Origin: Hydrocarboniclastica marina
GTDB lineage: Bacteria > Pseudomonadota > Gammaproteobacteria > Pseudomonadales > Oleiphilaceae
Reading direction: 5' to 3'
Assembly (NCBI RefSeq): GCF_004851605.1
Contig: NZ_CP031093.1
Coordinates: forward strand, 744,001 to 808,000
DNA: 64,000 bases
Below the pieces are notes generated by a model that saw only the letters and a list, made by a program, of their open reading frames with translations, searched no databases and was not told the origin of the DNA. Below are positions 18,023 to 30,410 of this stretch, piece after piece (the first letter of the stretch is position 1; every line of letters starts with the position of its first letter). Position numbers and translations under genes: made by a program.

Positions 18023-18565
18023 ATGATGATTCCAGAGCGGATTGTGCTGGTCGGCCCTATGGGGGCGGGCAAAAGTACAATCGGAAGACTCCTCGCAAAG
18101 GAACTAGGGTTCCGTTTTCTGGATTCCGACAAGGTTATAGAGGAACGTTGCGGAGCCAGCATCCCCTGGATATTTGATGTAGAGGGCGAAGCCGGATTCC
18201 GGCGTCGCGAGACAGCGATTCTGCAAGAGCTGTCGCAGGAAACTCAGGTGGTTATTGCGACCGGCGGTGGAGCTGTCACGCGCGAGGAGAACAGGGCGTG
18301 TCTGAAGCGAGGCGCTTTTGTCATCTATTTGCGCACGTCTTTAGAGCAGCAGTACGATCGAACCCGGCGTGACCGGAACCGCCCGCTACTGCAAAAGCCC
18401 AACCCCAGGGCAATCCTGGAAGCGCTCTTCGCCGAACGCGACCCGCTCTACCAGGAGTTGGCGGATTTTGTAATGTATACCGACCGCAAGAGTCCACGAC
18501 TGGTGGCACGACAGTTGCTCAACCAGATCCGGCCCAGAGTCCAGCGAAAAAAGAAACAGGCATAG
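18023..18565 (+). CDS. aroK: Shikimate kinase
   Basis: Phosphorylates shikimate in chorismate biosynthesis. The start at 18023 gives 180 residues ([19 protein letters not shown]), with the P-loop GPMGAGKS, the shikimate-binding FRRRE and the ATGGGAV loop. The open frame continues upstream to 17987 without family similarity. It is followed after 13 bases by aroB, a pairing I recall from many gammaproteobacteria. The C-terminus is lysine-rich (QRKKKQA). Confidence 0.96.
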   Translation: MMIPERIVLVGPMGAGKSTIGRLLAKELGFRFLDSDKVIEERCGASIPWIFDVEGEAGFRRRETAILQELSQETQVVIATGGGAVTREENRACLKRGAFVIYLRTSLEQQYDRTRRDRNRPLLQKPNPRAILEALFAERDPLYQELADFVMYTDRKSPRLVARQLLNQIRPRVQRKKKQA

Positions 18566-18578
18566 CAGAGGGCAGACC

Positions 18579-19676
18579 ATGGCAGGGATTCAGCATCAGT
18601 TACAGGTGGAGCTTGGCGACCGTAGTTATCCCATCTTTATCGGCCAGGGCCTGTTGGGGCAACAGGACCTTGGACAGTGGGTGGCCGGCGAACAGGTTCT
18701 GATAGTCACCAATGAAACCGTAGCGCCGCTCTACCTCGAAAAGGCCAGGGCCAGCTTTTCCGGCAAGCAGGTTGATGTAGTGATTCTGCCAGACGGGGAA
18801 TTCTACAAAACCTGGGAAGTCCTGAACCGTATCTTTGACCAGCTTCTGGAAAAACGCCACACCCGCAAAACCACATTGGTCGCGTTAGGGGGTGGTGTGG
18901 TTGGTGACATGACGGGCTTTGCGGCGGCCTGCTACCAACGCGGTGTCGATTTCATACAGATCCCCACGACGTTGCTTGCACAGGTGGACTCTTCGGTCGG
19001 CGGCAAGACGGGTATCAATCACCCTCGTGGTAAAAACATGATCGGTGCCTTTCTGCAGCCGCGCTGCGTGCTGATAGACACCAGTACTCTGGAAACGCTT
19101 CCCAACCGGGAACTCTCCTCGGGGTTGGCGGAGGTTATAAAGTACGGTCTGATTCAGGACAACCAGTTTCTCTCATGGCTCGAAGAGCACATGGATGGCC
19201 TAATGGCACTGCAGTCTGACACGCTAGCGGAAGCCATCTTCCGCTCGTGCCAGTGCAAAGCAGCCATCGTCGCCGCTGACGAGCGTGAGGCAGGTGTCCG
19301 TGCGCTGTTGAATCTCGGTCACACATTCGGCCACGCGATCGAAACCTACACCGGCTATGCCGAGTGGCTTCATGGCGAAGCGGTTGCGGCGGGTATGGTC
19401 ATGGCGGCGGATATGTCCAAGCGGATGGGCTGGCTGACCTATAACGACATAGATCGGATAACCCAACTGCTGGTGCGAGCCCGCCTACCCATTCGACCGC
19501 CGGAAACCATGTCACCGGATGACTTCTATGCGCTGATGGCTGTGGACAAGAAGAACATCGACGGCGCGCTCCGCCTGGTTTTGCTGCACAGCCTGGGCGA
19601 TGCCACAGTAACCGCTGAATTTGATCCCGAACTGCTGCATCTGGTGTTAAGTGCGCACCAGGAGGCACAGGAATAG
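18579..19676 (+). CDS. aroB: 3-dehydroquinate synthase
   Basis: Second step of the shikimate pathway, cyclising DAHP in an NAD- and metal-dependent reaction. It has 365 residues with [14 protein letters not shown] (NAD site), [20 protein letters not shown], and the metal-binding Glu/His residues in [12 protein letters not shown] and [13 protein letters not shown]. It is in tight series with aroK and the following AAA-SPOR gene (three bases apart), so the three form one operon. Confidence 0.97.
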   Translation: MAGIQHQLQVELGDRSYPIFIGQGLLGQQDLGQWVAGEQVLIVTNETVAPLYLEKARASFSGKQVDVVILPDGEFYKTWEVLNRIFDQLLEKRHTRKTTLVALGGGVVGDMTGFAAACYQRGVDFIQIPTTLLAQVDSSVGGKTGINHPRGKNMIGAFLQPRCVLIDTSTLETLPNRELSSGLAEVIKYGLIQDNQFLSWLEEHMDGLMALQSDTLAEAIFRSCQCKAAIVAADEREAGVRALLNLGHTFGHAIETYTGYAEWLHGEAVAAGMVMAADMSKRMGWLTYNDIDRITQLLVRARLPIRPPETMSPDDFYALMAVDKKNIDGALRLVLLHSLGDATVTAEFDPELLHLVLSAHQEAQE

Positions 19677-19679
19677 CTG

Positions 19680-21488
19680 ATGACCCCCAGTGGACAGCCC
19701 GATCGCAAGGACAGCCAGTCCGGCCAGGCTGGCGTGGCGGAGTTGTGTGATCGTTATGGTCTACAGAGCGACCCGTTCGCTGACGTTCCTGGGCGCTTCT
19801 ATACCGGTGGGCAGCGCCAGATCTACCTCGAAACTCTGAGGCATCTTTGCAGTTTTGGCGACTTGCTACTCGTTGTGGAGGGCGAGCCTGGGGTGGGTCG
19901 CTCGCGCCTGATTGAAGAGTTTGCCCGGCTGGACAAGCCTACTCTGACATTTCATGTTCTGGCCAGACAGCAGGTCGCGTCAACTGATGCGCTCGCAAGC
20001 GCCCTGTGGCAATTGCTGAGAAAGCCTCTGCCAGGAGCCGACCCGCAGCAGGCCATAAGTGCTTTTTTCGACGCCGCACATTGGCAGCGCTACGCTGGCA
20101 AACGCTGGGTTGTGATACTCGACGATGCTGATGCTGCACCACAGAGTGTCATTGATGCCCTGGCGGCCGGCTTCCAGAATGCTGAGCGCAACCGTTCGCC
20201 TGTCCCGCTTCTCATTGCAGGGCCTGGCTTTGCGGCTGCGCTGGAAAGCCGAATCGGAGGCGCGCGTGCCTTTACTCACAGCCTCTGGGTACGGCCGCTG
20301 GATGAGGCAGAGTCAGCCCAGTTCGTTGAGAGCGCCATAAGTTGGGCGGGCGGGGACCCTGCGGGGCTCTTGGGGCCGGAACGGCGGCGTAAACTGTACG
20401 AGACGTCGACGGGAGTTTTTTCTCGGATAAAGCAGGCTGCGCCACAGGTTATTCTCGGTGCAGTCGGGCCCGCTACCTCATCATCGGCGGGTATTAGGCA
20501 GCCAGTGACTCAGCGCACTGCTCAGTCCAGCAAGCGCAACGCTCTGTGGATAGGCTTGGCGCTGGCCGTTTTGCTGGTGTCCTACGGCGTTGTCTCGTGG
20601 CAGTATCAGTTTTCAGGCCAAAGCGACAATAGTGGGCTGGCGTCGTCCGTCCCTGCTACGGGTTCTCGTGTTCGCCCTGTCGACACGTCGGCCGCGGCCA
20701 ATGCGGGCACGGACGAGGTGGAGCGCATGCGTCGAGCAATGGCGGAGGCGGAGCTTCTTCTTCGCGCCCAGTCCATAGAGGAGGGGCGCCCGGATGAGCC
20801 CACCGAGATTGAGCTTCCTCTGTTCCCCGTTGAGCGATCTGGAGAAAGTAAAACGGCAGTGCAGCCTGGCAGCGCCCCGCTACTGCCGGAAACGCTCGGA
20901 ATGTCCATTCCAAAGCTGATCGCCTCGGCACTCCCCCCTGAGCCTGGCGAGCAGGTCAACGATACCCGGTCGGAGCAGGAGACAATCGATGACGGGGCTT
21001 TGAGTCAAGCAGGGCCGGCCAATTCTGATGGCGACGCCACGCTCGCTGCCGTTGAGGTCCCCCAAGCCGGCCTGGCGGGAGCGCCGCCAGGGGTGGGCAA
21101 GCCAATACCTGCAGCTGAGCCTGAGCCAGAACCAGAACCAGAACCAGAGGCGGAACCAGAACCAGAGGCGGAACCAGAGCCCGTCGAGGTTTTTCAGCCG
21201 CAATTGCCGAGTGCTTACCGGGGCCGGGATTGGGTCGCTGCGCTGCCCGCGGGCAGTGTTACTGTCCAACTGCTCGGGAGCTATAATGAGAATACCGCGG
21301 TGAACCTCATCCGACGTTATCCCGACGCGGGCTTTGTCTATATCCGGTCTACTTATAAAGATCAGCCGTGGTTCGTTGTGTTGCTGGATGTGTTCGAGGA
21401 TGCGGCGCCGGCCCGCAGCGCTATCTCCCGTCTTCCCGCCGCGATCCGGCGCGCTGGGCCCTGGATTCGAGACACAGAAGGGCTGTAG
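19680..21488 (+). CDS. DamX-like protein: AAA/ExeA-type ATPase fused to a SPOR domain
   Basis: A 602-residue protein immediately after aroB, the position of damX. The N-terminal cytoplasmic ATPase domain (about 20-270) has a P-loop GEPGVGRS (68-75) in which the usual Lys is Arg74, and a Walker B ILDDAD. A membrane helix follows (about 288-310, ALWIGLALAVLLVSYGVVSW). A long periplasmic linker comes next, with a Glu-Pro repeat (about 479-502). The C-terminal SPOR domain (about 520-595) opens VTVQLLGSYN. SPOR proteins bind septal glycan, so a division-linked role is likely. Orthology to E. coli DamX is inferred from order and architecture. Confidence 0.85.
   Translation: MTPSGQPDRKDSQSGQAGVAELCDRYGLQSDPFADVPGRFYTGGQRQIYLETLRHLCSFGDLLLVVEGEPGVGRSRLIEEFARLDKPTLTFHVLARQQVASTDALASALWQLLRKPLPGADPQQAISAFFDAAHWQRYAGKRWVVILDDADAAPQSVIDALAAGFQNAERNRSPVPLLIAGPGFAAALESRIGGARAFTHSLWVRPLDEAESAQFVESAISWAGGDPAGLLGPERRRKLYETSTGVFSRIKQAAPQVILGAVGPATSSSAGIRQPVTQRTAQSSKRNALWIGLALAVLLVSYGVVSWQYQFSGQSDNSGLASSVPATGSRVRPVDTSAAANAGTDEVERMRRAMAEAELLLRAQSIEEGRPDEPTEIELPLFPVERSGESKTAVQPGSAPLLPETLGMSIPKLIASALPPEPGEQVNDTRSEQETIDDGALSQAGPANSDGDATLAAVEVPQAGLAGAPPGVGKPIPAAEPEPEPEPEPEAEPEPEAEPEPVEVFQPQLPSAYRGRDWVAALPAGSVTVQLLGSYNENTAVNLIRRYPDAGFVYIRSTYKDQPWFVVLLDVFEDAAPARSAISRLPAAIRRAGPWIRDTEGL
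21123..21179 (+). repeat. In-frame Glu-Pro coding tandem repeat in the DamX-like gene
   Basis: Units of GAACCA and GAGCCA encode alternating Glu-Pro. An 18-base unit, GAACCAGAACCAGAGGCG, occurs exactly twice in tandem (21135-21152 and 21153-21170) and starts a third time. It lies in the periplasmic linker before the SPOR domain. Copy number could vary in frame. Confidence 0.85.
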
Positions 21489-21678
21489 CCAGCCCCATCC
21501 TGGGCAGAAAATAATTTTACGAAGAGTTATACTGGGCACTTGAGCCGCGACGCGCGTTTGCCCGCAACTATGCCGCTCACCAGCCACGTGGGAGCGCCAG
21601 ACCGCCTCCTCAGCCGCCATCCGGTCAGATCTTCCGGGAGCGCTTCCCTTTGTTTTCGAAAGTGTTGGCCGCCGGAAT

Positions 21679-21707
21679 TTGAGCGGCACGGGGTGCCCGT
21701 GTAATAT
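21679..21707 (+). promoter_or_regulatory. gltB: Sigma-70 promoter for gltBD
   Basis: TTGAGC (21679-21684), a 17-base spacer and TAATAT (21702-21707). Transcription would start near 21714, leaving a leader of about 85 bases before the gltB ATG. The 310-base gap from 21489 otherwise shows no gene and no clear terminator for the aroKB operon. Confidence 0.65.
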
Positions 21708-21798
21708 GGCTAGCCCCATTTTCCCGGATCAGTCGTGTAAAAGTGACGCAGAATCGCTTAATTGATTGATTTCAAAGAACTATTATGTGAGAAGGCTT

Positions 21799-24700
21799 AT
21801 GAAGACAGGTCTCTATCAGCCGGGTGAGTTCAAGGACAACTGCGGATTCGGCCTCATCGCCCATATGGAAGGCGAAGCCAGTCATGCACTCCTGAAGACG
21901 GCAATCCAGTCGTTGACCTGCATGACCCACCGCGGCGGGATCGCCGCCGACGGCAAAACCGGCGACGGCTGCGGTCTGTTGCTGCAGAAGCCCGACGCGT
22001 TCCTGCGAAAGGCTGCCAAGGCCAGCCTGGGCGTGGAGCTGGGCGACGTGTACGCCGTTGGTATGGTCTTTCTGAGCACCGATGAAGCGAAAGCTGCCGC
22101 AGCGCGGAAGGCTCTCGAAACCCGTCTGACCGAGCAGGGTCTCGATATAGCGGGTTGGCGCGAAGTGCCCACCGACAGCGCCTGCCTCGGGCCCATGGCC
22201 AAAGACTGCTTGCCCCGTATCGAGCAGGTTTTCGTCCTGCCGGGGGACAAGAATGACCGTCAGTTCGGTATCTCCCTGTTTATCGGTCGCCGTCTGGCTG
22301 AGATCGACCTTACAGACGACGGCGAGTTTTATATCTGTAGCCTGTCGGATAAAACCCTGGCTTATAAAGGGTTGATGATGCCGCGCGACCTGCCGACCTT
22401 CTATAAGGACCTCGGCGACGCGGATATGGAAACGGCGATCTGTGTCTTTCACCAGCGCTTTTCCACCAATACCATGCCGCGCTGGCCGCTGGCCCAGCCA
22501 TTCCGGTTTCTTGCCCACAACGGCGAGATCAATACGGTCGAAGGTAACCGCAACTGGGCTATAGCCCGCGCCTCTAAATTCAAAGCGCCTGACTTACCGG
22601 ACCTGGAGTCGATCCAGCCGCTGGTCAACCGCACCGGATCCGATTCTTCAAGCATGGACAATATGCTTGAGGTGCTGCTTGCCGGTGGCGTCAACATGTT
22701 CCGTGCAGTCCGGATGATGGTTCCGCCAGCGTGGCAGAACGTCGATACCATGGATTCGGACCTACGCGCCTTCTATGAGTATAACTCCATGCACATGGAG
22801 CCTTGGGATGGCCCCGCTGGTCTCGTCATGACCGATGGCAAGCACGCCATCTGTATGCTCGACCGTAACGGTCTGCGCCCTGCGCGCTGGGTCATGACCA
22901 AGAATGGCTTCATGACCATTGCTTCGGAAATCGGCACCTACGACTACAAAGCTGAAGATGTGGTTGCCAAAGGCCGCGTCGGGCCGGGCCAGATCCTGGC
23001 GATCGATACCGAGAACAAGAAAGTCCTGCACACGGAAGATGTCGACAACATGCTGAAGACCGCCCAGCCATATAAGCGCTGGTTGCGGGATAACGCACTG
23101 CGGGTTGAATCCACGCTTAACCAGCAGACTCCGGAGTTCAAACTGCTCGAAGCCGAGGAGTTGCGGGTTCACCAGAAAATGTATGGCATTTCTTTCGAAG
23201 AGCGTGACCAGGTGCTTCGTCCACTGGCCGAGAACGGTCAGGAAGCGGTTGGTTCGATGGGCGACGATACGCCGATGGCGGTGCTTTCAAGCCGTGTGCG
23301 GCACGTGGCCGACTACTTCCGGCAGAAGTTTGCGCAGGTAACCAATCCCGCCATCGATCCTCTGCGTGAAGCCGTGGTCATGTCGCTGGAAACCTGTCTG
23401 GGTGCTGAGCGGAATATTTTCGAAGAAGACGCGAGCCACGCCAACCGCATCATTCTCTCTACTCCGGTCTTGTCGCCCGGCAAATTCCTGAAAATCGCGA
23501 ACAACGACCGGCCCGGTTTCGAGGTCGCCTGGATCAATCTCAGCTACCGCCCGGAGCTCGGCCTGGAACAAGCGCTCAAGGCCGTCTGCGACGAGGCGGC
23601 AGAGCATGTCCGCAAGGGCAAGGTCATACTGGTGCTGAGCGACAAGACATTGCTGGAGGGTGAGCTACCCATCAATGCACTCATGGCGACCGGTGCGATT
23701 CACCATCATCTGGTCAAAGCAGGCCTGCGTAGTGACGCCAACCTGATCGTTGAGACTGGCTGGGCGCGCGATTCCCATCATTTTGCCGTGCTGTTCGGCT
23801 TTGGCGCTACGGCCGTCTATCCGTATCTGGCCTATCAGGTGCTCAACGACCTGGTTCGCTCCGGCGAAATGCTGATGGACCCGATTGAAGCCAAGAACAA
23901 CTATCGTAAAGGCATCAACAAGGGCTTGCTGAAAATCCTCTCGAAGATGGGGATTTCAACGATTACCTCGTACCGTGGCGCCCAGCTCTTCGAGGCAGTG
24001 GGTATATCGGATGCAGTCGTGGATCTCTGCTTCCATGGCGTGCCGACCCGCATCCAGGGCGCGGGTTTCTACGATTTTCAGCAGGACCAGGAACTACTCG
24101 CGGAAACCGCCTGGAAACGGCGCAAGCCCATACAGCCTGGCGGCCTGCTGAAGTATGTCCATGGCGGCGAGTACCACGCCTTCAATCCGGATGTGGTTCG
24201 TACCGTCCAGGAAGCGGTAACCACGGGCGACTACGGGGTCTACAAGGAGTATGCGGCGCTGGTTAACGAGCGTCCGGTGACCACGCTGCGTGACCTGTTT
24301 GGCATCCGCAAGGACATCAAGCCCATTGACCTGTCCGAGGTGGAGCCGGCAGAGAAGCTCTACCCGCGTTTTGACTCAGCGGCCATGTCCCTGGGTGCGC
24401 TGTCGCCAGAAGCCCATGAAGCCCTGGCAGTTGCGATGAACCGCCTTGGCGGGCGCTCCAACTCGGGTGAGGGCGGCGAAGATCCAGCCCGGCACGGCAC
24501 AGAAAAGCGTTCCAAGATCAAGCAGGTGGCGTCAGGCCGCTTTGGCGTAACCGCCGAATATCTGCGTAGCGCCGACGTCATGCAGATCAAGGTGGCTCAG
24601 GGAGCAAAGCCAGGAGAAGGTGGGCAGTTGCCGGGGGGCAAGGTCAACGACCTGATCGCCCGCCTCCGCTATTCCGTGCCCGGTGTTACGCTCATTTCGC

Positions 24701-26247
24701 CGCCGCCGCACCACGACATCTACTCGATCGAAGATCTTGCTCAGCTGATTTTCGACCTCAAACAGGTTAATCCACAAGCTCTGGTTTCCGTGAAGTTGGT
24801 CTCAGAGCCAGGCGTGGGTACTGTTGCGGCGGGTGTGGCAAAGGCTTACGCCGACCTTATTACGATCTCGGGTTATGACGGGGGCACCGCGGCAAGCCCG
24901 CTGACCTCCATTCGCTACGCCGGATCGCCCTGGGAACTGGGGCTGTCTGAAGCCCACCAGGCGTTGCGGTCGAATGATCTGCGCGGCAAGGTTCGCCTGC
25001 AGACTGATGGCGGCCTGAAAACCGGTCTCGATGTGGTCAAAGCCGCGATTCTGGGGGCGGAGAGCTTTGGCTTCGGCACCACGCCAATGGTTGCGCTGGG
25101 CTGCAAGTACCTGCGTATCTGTCACCTCAATAACTGTGCTACAGGTATTGCCACCCAGAATAAACAACTGCGGGAAGAGCACTTCCTTGGCACGGTCGAA
25201 ATGGCAATGAACTTTTTCCGGTTCGTTGCCCGCGAGACCCGTGAGTGGCTGGCGATGCTGGGCGTACGCAGTCTCGACGAGCTGGTTGGCCGTACCGACC
25301 TGCTGGAGATGCTGCCAGGCGATACTCCGCGTCAGCGCAAGCTCGACCTGTCTCGCATCCTCTACAACGATTCTATTCCGGCTGAAAAGCCGCAGCTGTG
25401 CCAGGTCGAGCGCAACAGCCCGTACGACAAAGGACTGTTGGCCGAGCGTATGGTTGACGACATGCTGGAGGCCATCGAACAGAAGCGCAGTGCTGAGTTC
25501 AGCTACTCGATTACCAACTGTGACCGCTCCATCGGTGCCCGCGTCGCCGGTGAAATTGCATCCCGCCACGGTAATCATGGTCTTGCGGCGACCGGCCTTA
25601 CCGTCCGGTTCACCGGCACCGCCGGGCAGAGCTTCGGTGTCTGGAATGTCGGCGGTCTCGACATGTATCTGGACGGCGATGCCAACGACTACGTCGGTAA
25701 GGGCATGACCGGGGGCAAGCTGGTCATCAGGCCGCCTGCGAACAGTGAGTTTGAAAGCCAGAAAACAGCCATCATCGGCAATACCTGCCTTTATGGCGGC
25801 ACCGGCGGCAAGCTGTTTGCCGCAGGCACTGCGGGCGAGCGTTTCGGAGTCCGTAACTCCGGCGTTCACGCCGTTGTCGAAGGCGTGGGTGACCATTGTT
25901 GCGAATACATGACCGGTGGGCTCGTTACCGTGCTGGGCACGACGGGCCACAACTTCGGTGCAGGCATGACTGGCGGCTTCGCCTATGTTCTGGACCAGAA
26001 GAACACATTCGTGGATCGCTATAACCATGAGTTGGTGGAAATACACCGCATTTCCAGCGAAGAAATGGAGCCGTACCGGAACCACTTGCGCGGAATCATC
26101 CGGGAGCATGCGGACGAGACCCAAAGCGCGTGGGCTGCCCAGATCCTGGAAGACTTCGACGACTACGTCGGGCGTTTCTGGTTGGTCAAACCAAAAGCAG
26201 CCAATCTGAAAGCGTTGCTGGCAAGCACTCGGGCGCGGCCGGAATAA
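21799..26247 (+). CDS. gltB: Glutamate synthase (NADPH) large subunit
   Basis: Transfers the amide of glutamine to 2-oxoglutarate, the GOGAT step of ammonia assimilation. The start at 21799 (GAGAAGG upstream) gives 1482 residues with a short propeptide before Cys15 ([12 protein letters not shown]), the nucleophile of the class II glutaminase domain. After the central domain comes the FMN-binding synthase domain ([15 protein letters not shown]) with the [3Fe-4S] cluster cysteines in [12 protein letters not shown]. The C-terminal beta-helix has repeated GGxGG-type turns ([12 protein letters not shown]). It is followed by gltD after 80 bases. Confidence 0.98.
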   Translation: MKTGLYQPGEFKDNCGFGLIAHMEGEASHALLKTAIQSLTCMTHRGGIAADGKTGDGCGLLLQKPDAFLRKAAKASLGVELGDVYAVGMVFLSTDEAKAAAARKALETRLTEQGLDIAGWREVPTDSACLGPMAKDCLPRIEQVFVLPGDKNDRQFGISLFIGRRLAEIDLTDDGEFYICSLSDKTLAYKGLMMPRDLPTFYKDLGDADMETAICVFHQRFSTNTMPRWPLAQPFRFLAHNGEINTVEGNRNWAIARASKFKAPDLPDLESIQPLVNRTGSDSSSMDNMLEVLLAGGVNMFRAVRMMVPPAWQNVDTMDSDLRAFYEYNSMHMEPWDGPAGLVMTDGKHAICMLDRNGLRPARWVMTKNGFMTIASEIGTYDYKAEDVVAKGRVGPGQILAIDTENKKVLHTEDVDNMLKTAQPYKRWLRDNALRVESTLNQQTPEFKLLEAEELRVHQKMYGISFEERDQVLRPLAENGQEAVGSMGDDTPMAVLSSRVRHVADYFRQKFAQVTNPAIDPLREAVVMSLETCLGAERNIFEEDASHANRIILSTPVLSPGKFLKIANNDRPGFEVAWINLSYRPELGLEQALKAVCDEAAEHVRKGKVILVLSDKTLLEGELPINALMATGAIHHHLVKAGLRSDANLIVETGWARDSHHFAVLFGFGATAVYPYLAYQVLNDLVRSGEMLMDPIEAKNNYRKGINKGLLKILSKMGISTITSYRGAQLFEAVGISDAVVDLCFHGVPTRIQGAGFYDFQQDQELLAETAWKRRKPIQPGGLLKYVHGGEYHAFNPDVVRTVQEAVTTGDYGVYKEYAALVNERPVTTLRDLFGIRKDIKPIDLSEVEPAEKLYPRFDSAAMSLGALSPEAHEALAVAMNRLGGRSNSGEGGEDPARHGTEKRSKIKQVASGRFGVTAEYLRSADVMQIKVAQGAKPGEGGQLPGGKVNDLIARLRYSVPGVTLISPPPHHDIYSIEDLAQLIFDLKQVNPQALVSVKLVSEPGVGTVAAGVAKAYADLITISGYDGGTAASPLTSIRYAGSPWELGLSEAHQALRSNDLRGKVRLQTDGGLKTGLDVVKAAILGAESFGFGTTPMVALGCKYLRICHLNNCATGIATQNKQLREEHFLGTVEMAMNFFRFVARETREWLAMLGVRSLDELVGRTDLLEMLPGDTPRQRKLDLSRILYNDSIPAEKPQLCQVERNSPYDKGLLAERMVDDMLEAIEQKRSAEFSYSITNCDRSIGARVAGEIASRHGNHGLAATGLTVRFTGTAGQSFGVWNVGGLDMYLDGDANDYVGKGMTGGKLVIRPPANSEFESQKTAIIGNTCLYGGTGGKLFAAGTAGERFGVRNSGVHAVVEGVGDHCCEYMTGGLVTVLGTTGHNFGAGMTGGFAYVLDQKNTFVDRYNHELVEIHRISSEEMEPYRNHLRGIIREHADETQSAWAAQILEDFDDYVGRFWLVKPKAANLKALLASTRARPE

Positions 26248-26297
26248 TTTACGTTATCGGGTCCGGCCCAGATGAATCTGACCGCCGGCACAGCTAG

Positions 26298-27746
<1,449 letters not shown>

Positions 27747-27752
27747 CGTCAG

Positions 27753-27772
27753 CGGGAAGGTTATCCTTCCCG
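27753..27772 (+). terminator. Hairpin just after gltD
   Basis: CGGGAAGG (27753-27760) pairs with CCTTCCCG (27765-27772) around TTAT. The following ACTTTGCT is only a weak T-run, so this may be a first, leaky stop of gltBD ahead of the stronger hairpin downstream. Confidence 0.45.
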
Positions 27773-27796
27773 ACTTTGCTATATACCCCATCATCT

Positions 27797-27834
27797 GAGC
27801 CCGCGGCCATACCGCGGCAGGGCTCGCCGTTTTT
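27797..27834 (+). terminator. Rho-independent terminator between gltD and hemE
   Basis: GAGCCCGCGG (27797-27806) pairs with CCGCG (27812-27816) and GGGCTC (27820-27825) with a small bulge, followed by TTTTT (27830-27834). It ends only 21 bases before the hemE ATG, immediately upstream of its ribosome site. Confidence 0.72.
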
Positions 27835-27855
27835 CTGAATTGTTGAAGGACCTTT

Positions 27856-28920
27856 ATGTCCGAACTCAAGAATGACCGTCTCCTGCGTGCCTTGGCGCGA
27901 CAGCCCGTGGATGTCACCCCGGTGTGGATGATGCGCCAGGCGGGACGATATCTGCCGGAGTATCGTCAGAGCCGGGCCCAGGCCGGGGATTTTCTCAGTC
28001 TCTGCAAGAATAACGAATTTGCCTGCGAAGTGACCCTGCAGCCGCTTGAGCGCTTCGACCTCGACGCGGCCATTCTCTTCTCGGACATTCTGACGATTCC
28101 GGATGCCATGGGCCTGGGTCTGTACTTCGAGACGGGTGAAGGGCCGAAGTTTCGCAAACCAGTGCGAACAGAGGGGGACGTTTCAGCTTTGAAAGTGCCT
28201 GATCCTGATGCGGATCTCGGCTACGTAATGGGCGCGGTTCGCACAATCCGCTCAGCCCTTGCCGGCCGGGTTCCTCTTATCGGTTTCTCCGGGAGTCCCT
28301 GGACGCTCGCGACCTACATGGTAGAGGGCGGCACCAGCAAGGATTTCCGCACGATCAAGCGCATGATGATGGCCGAACCCGAGACGCTGCACGCCCTGCT
28401 GGGCAAGCTGGCAGAGTCAGTGACCAGCTATCTCAACGCCCAGATTCGGGCCGGGGCTCAGGTTGTGCAGATTTTCGATACCTGGGGCGGGGTACTCTCG
28501 GCTCGGGATTATGAAGCGTTCTCCCTCGGCTACATGCGCCAGATTATTGCGGGGCTGTTACGCGAAAGTGAAGGGCGCAAGGTGCCGGTGATCGTCTTTA
28601 CCAAGAATGGCGGCCAGTGGCTTGAGACCATCGCCGATAGCGGCGCTGACGCCGTAGGTCTTGACTGGATGACCGATATTGGCCGGGCCAGGGCCCGGGT
28701 CGGCGATTATGTGGCGTTGCAGGGCAATATGGATCCCGCGACCCTATACGGAAGCCCGGAGCGCATCCGTGCTGAAGTTGCGGATATTCTTGCGCGCTAT
28801 GGTCAGGGTCCGGGACACGTGTTCAATCTGGGCCATGGGATTGCCCTTGACGTCGACCCGGACCACGCAAAAGTGTTTATCGACGCCGTACATGAGCTGA
28901 GCGCTCCCTACCATCAGTAG
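27856..28920 (+). CDS. hemE: Uroporphyrinogen decarboxylase
   Basis: Decarboxylates uroporphyrinogen III to coproporphyrinogen III in haem biosynthesis. It has 354 residues with the signature [13 protein letters not shown], the catalytic Asp region [32 protein letters not shown] and the C-terminal [22 protein letters not shown] lies just upstream of the ATG. A strong hairpin sits directly before the ribosome site. Confidence 0.97.
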   Translation: MSELKNDRLLRALARQPVDVTPVWMMRQAGRYLPEYRQSRAQAGDFLSLCKNNEFACEVTLQPLERFDLDAAILFSDILTIPDAMGLGLYFETGEGPKFRKPVRTEGDVSALKVPDPDADLGYVMGAVRTIRSALAGRVPLIGFSGSPWTLATYMVEGGTSKDFRTIKRMMMAEPETLHALLGKLAESVTSYLNAQIRAGAQVVQIFDTWGGVLSARDYEAFSLGYMRQIIAGLLRESEGRKVPVIVFTKNGGQWLETIADSGADAVGLDWMTDIGRARARVGDYVALQGNMDPATLYGSPERIRAEVADILARYGQGPGHVFNLGHGIALDVDPDHAKVFIDAVHELSAPYHQ

Positions 28921-28982
28921 AACCCATCCCGGCGCGGGCAACCGCGCTGTCTTTACCCCGAGCCTGTCGATACGGAGCGCCC

Positions 28983-30359
28983 ATGGCTAAATCAAAGGTG
29001 GCTTATGTCTGCAGTGACTGTGGTTCGGAATCAGCCAAATGGGCCGGGCAGTGCCTGAGCTGTAAGGCCTGGAATACCATTACCGAGTTTCGTGTCGGCA
29101 AAGCCAGCAGTGCCGGCGCCAGCCGCCGGGAAGGCTACGCCGGCGCTCTGTCCGATGTGCAGCAACTCGATGAGATTGAGCTCTCCGATTCGGCGCGAAT
29201 GAGCACGGGCATCGGCGAGTTCGACCGGGTCCTCGGCGGCGGGCTCGTACCGGGGTCTGCCGTCTTGATCGGCGGCCACCCGGGCGCCGGCAAAAGTACA
29301 TTGTTACTGCAGGCCCTGTGTCTGCTGGCCGAGCGGCAATCTGTTCTCTACGTGACCGGCGAGGAGTCCCTGCAACAGGTGGCTTTGCGGGCTCGTCGCC
29401 TGGGCCTGCCGACCGCTGGCGTTCGCATGCTCTCGGAAACCAATGTCGAGCGGATCGTCCAGATTGCGGAACGCGAAAAACCCGGCGTGCTGGTGGTGGA
29501 CAGTATCCAGGTGATGCACATTGCCGATGTGGAGTCGGCCCCCGGAAGCGTTTCCCAGGTGCGGGAAAGCGCCGCGTTCCTCACCCGTTATGCGAAGCAG
29601 ACCCAAACCGTCCTGTTTCTGGTTGGACATGTGACCAAAGATGGGTCTCTGGCCGGCCCCAAAGTGCTTGAACACATGATCGATTGTTCCGTGCTGTTGG
29701 AAGGCACCAGCGATAGCCGTTTTCGTACGCTGCGAGGTATAAAGAACCGTTTTGGCGCAGTCAATGAGCTTGGTGTTTTCGCAATGCTCGAGCAGGGTCT
29801 GAAAGAGGTCAAGAACCCCAGCGCCATATTCCTGAACCGGGCCAGCGAAGCGGCGCCGGGCAGCGTTGTGATGGTCGTATGGGAGGGCACTCGCCCCCTG
29901 TTGGTCGAGGTGCAGGCTCTGGTGGACGCCACCCAGGGCGGTTATCCCAGGCGGGTTGCTGTTGGAATGGACCAGAATCGGTTGGCCATGCTGCTGGCGG
30001 TACTGCACCGGCACGGCGGCCTGCACTGCAGTGATCAGGATGTGTTCGTCAACGTTGTCGGCGGGGTCAAAGTAGCCGAGACCAGTGCAGACCTGGCTTT
30101 GCTCTCGGCCGTGGTCTCCTCGTTCCGGGACCGGGCATTGCCCCAGGACCTGATCATATTGGGCGAGGTGGGCCTCAGTGGTGAAATTCGGCCAGTGCCC
30201 AATGGGCTGGAGCGCATCCAGGAAGCCGCCAAGCATGGCTTCCGTCGGGCACTCGTACCCAAGGCTAATGCGCCGAAGAAAGCTGTTGAGGGTATGCAGG
30301 TGATCCCGGTGAGTCGCTTGAGCGAAGCTTTGGACGCACTGGCTGATCTGTCAGATTAA
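28983..30359 (+). CDS. radA: DNA repair protein RadA
   Basis: RecA-like ATPase that processes recombination intermediates and drives branch migration. It has 458 residues with an N-terminal zinc finger (CSDCG and CLSCKAW), Walker A GGHPGAGKST, the RadA-specific KNRFG motif (GIKNRFGAVNELGVF) and a C-terminal Lon-protease-like domain (DLALLSAVVSSFRDR to ILGEVGLSGEIRPV). It is 62 bases downstream of hemE on the same strand. Confidence 0.97.
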   Translation: MAKSKVAYVCSDCGSESAKWAGQCLSCKAWNTITEFRVGKASSAGASRREGYAGALSDVQQLDEIELSDSARMSTGIGEFDRVLGGGLVPGSAVLIGGHPGAGKSTLLLQALCLLAERQSVLYVTGEESLQQVALRARRLGLPTAGVRMLSETNVERIVQIAEREKPGVLVVDSIQVMHIADVESAPGSVSQVRESAAFLTRYAKQTQTVLFLVGHVTKDGSLAGPKVLEHMIDCSVLLEGTSDSRFRTLRGIKNRFGAVNELGVFAMLEQGLKEVKNPSAIFLNRASEAAPGSVVMVVWEGTRPLLVEVQALVDATQGGYPRRVAVGMDQNRLAMLLAVLHRHGGLHCSDQDVFVNVVGGVKVAETSADLALLSAVVSSFRDRALPQDLIILGEVGLSGEIRPVPNGLERIQEAAKHGFRRALVPKANAPKKAVEGMQVIPVSRLSEALDALADLSD

Positions 30360-30410
30360 ACGTCTCCCGCAGCGCAGTGTCTTTGCTGCCTCGCAGTTCT
30401 TTTGCTGGGC

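Noticed and set aside
24802-26124. 440-codon minus-strand frame opposite gltB
   Set aside because: Shadow of the strongly conserved GltB coding sequence.
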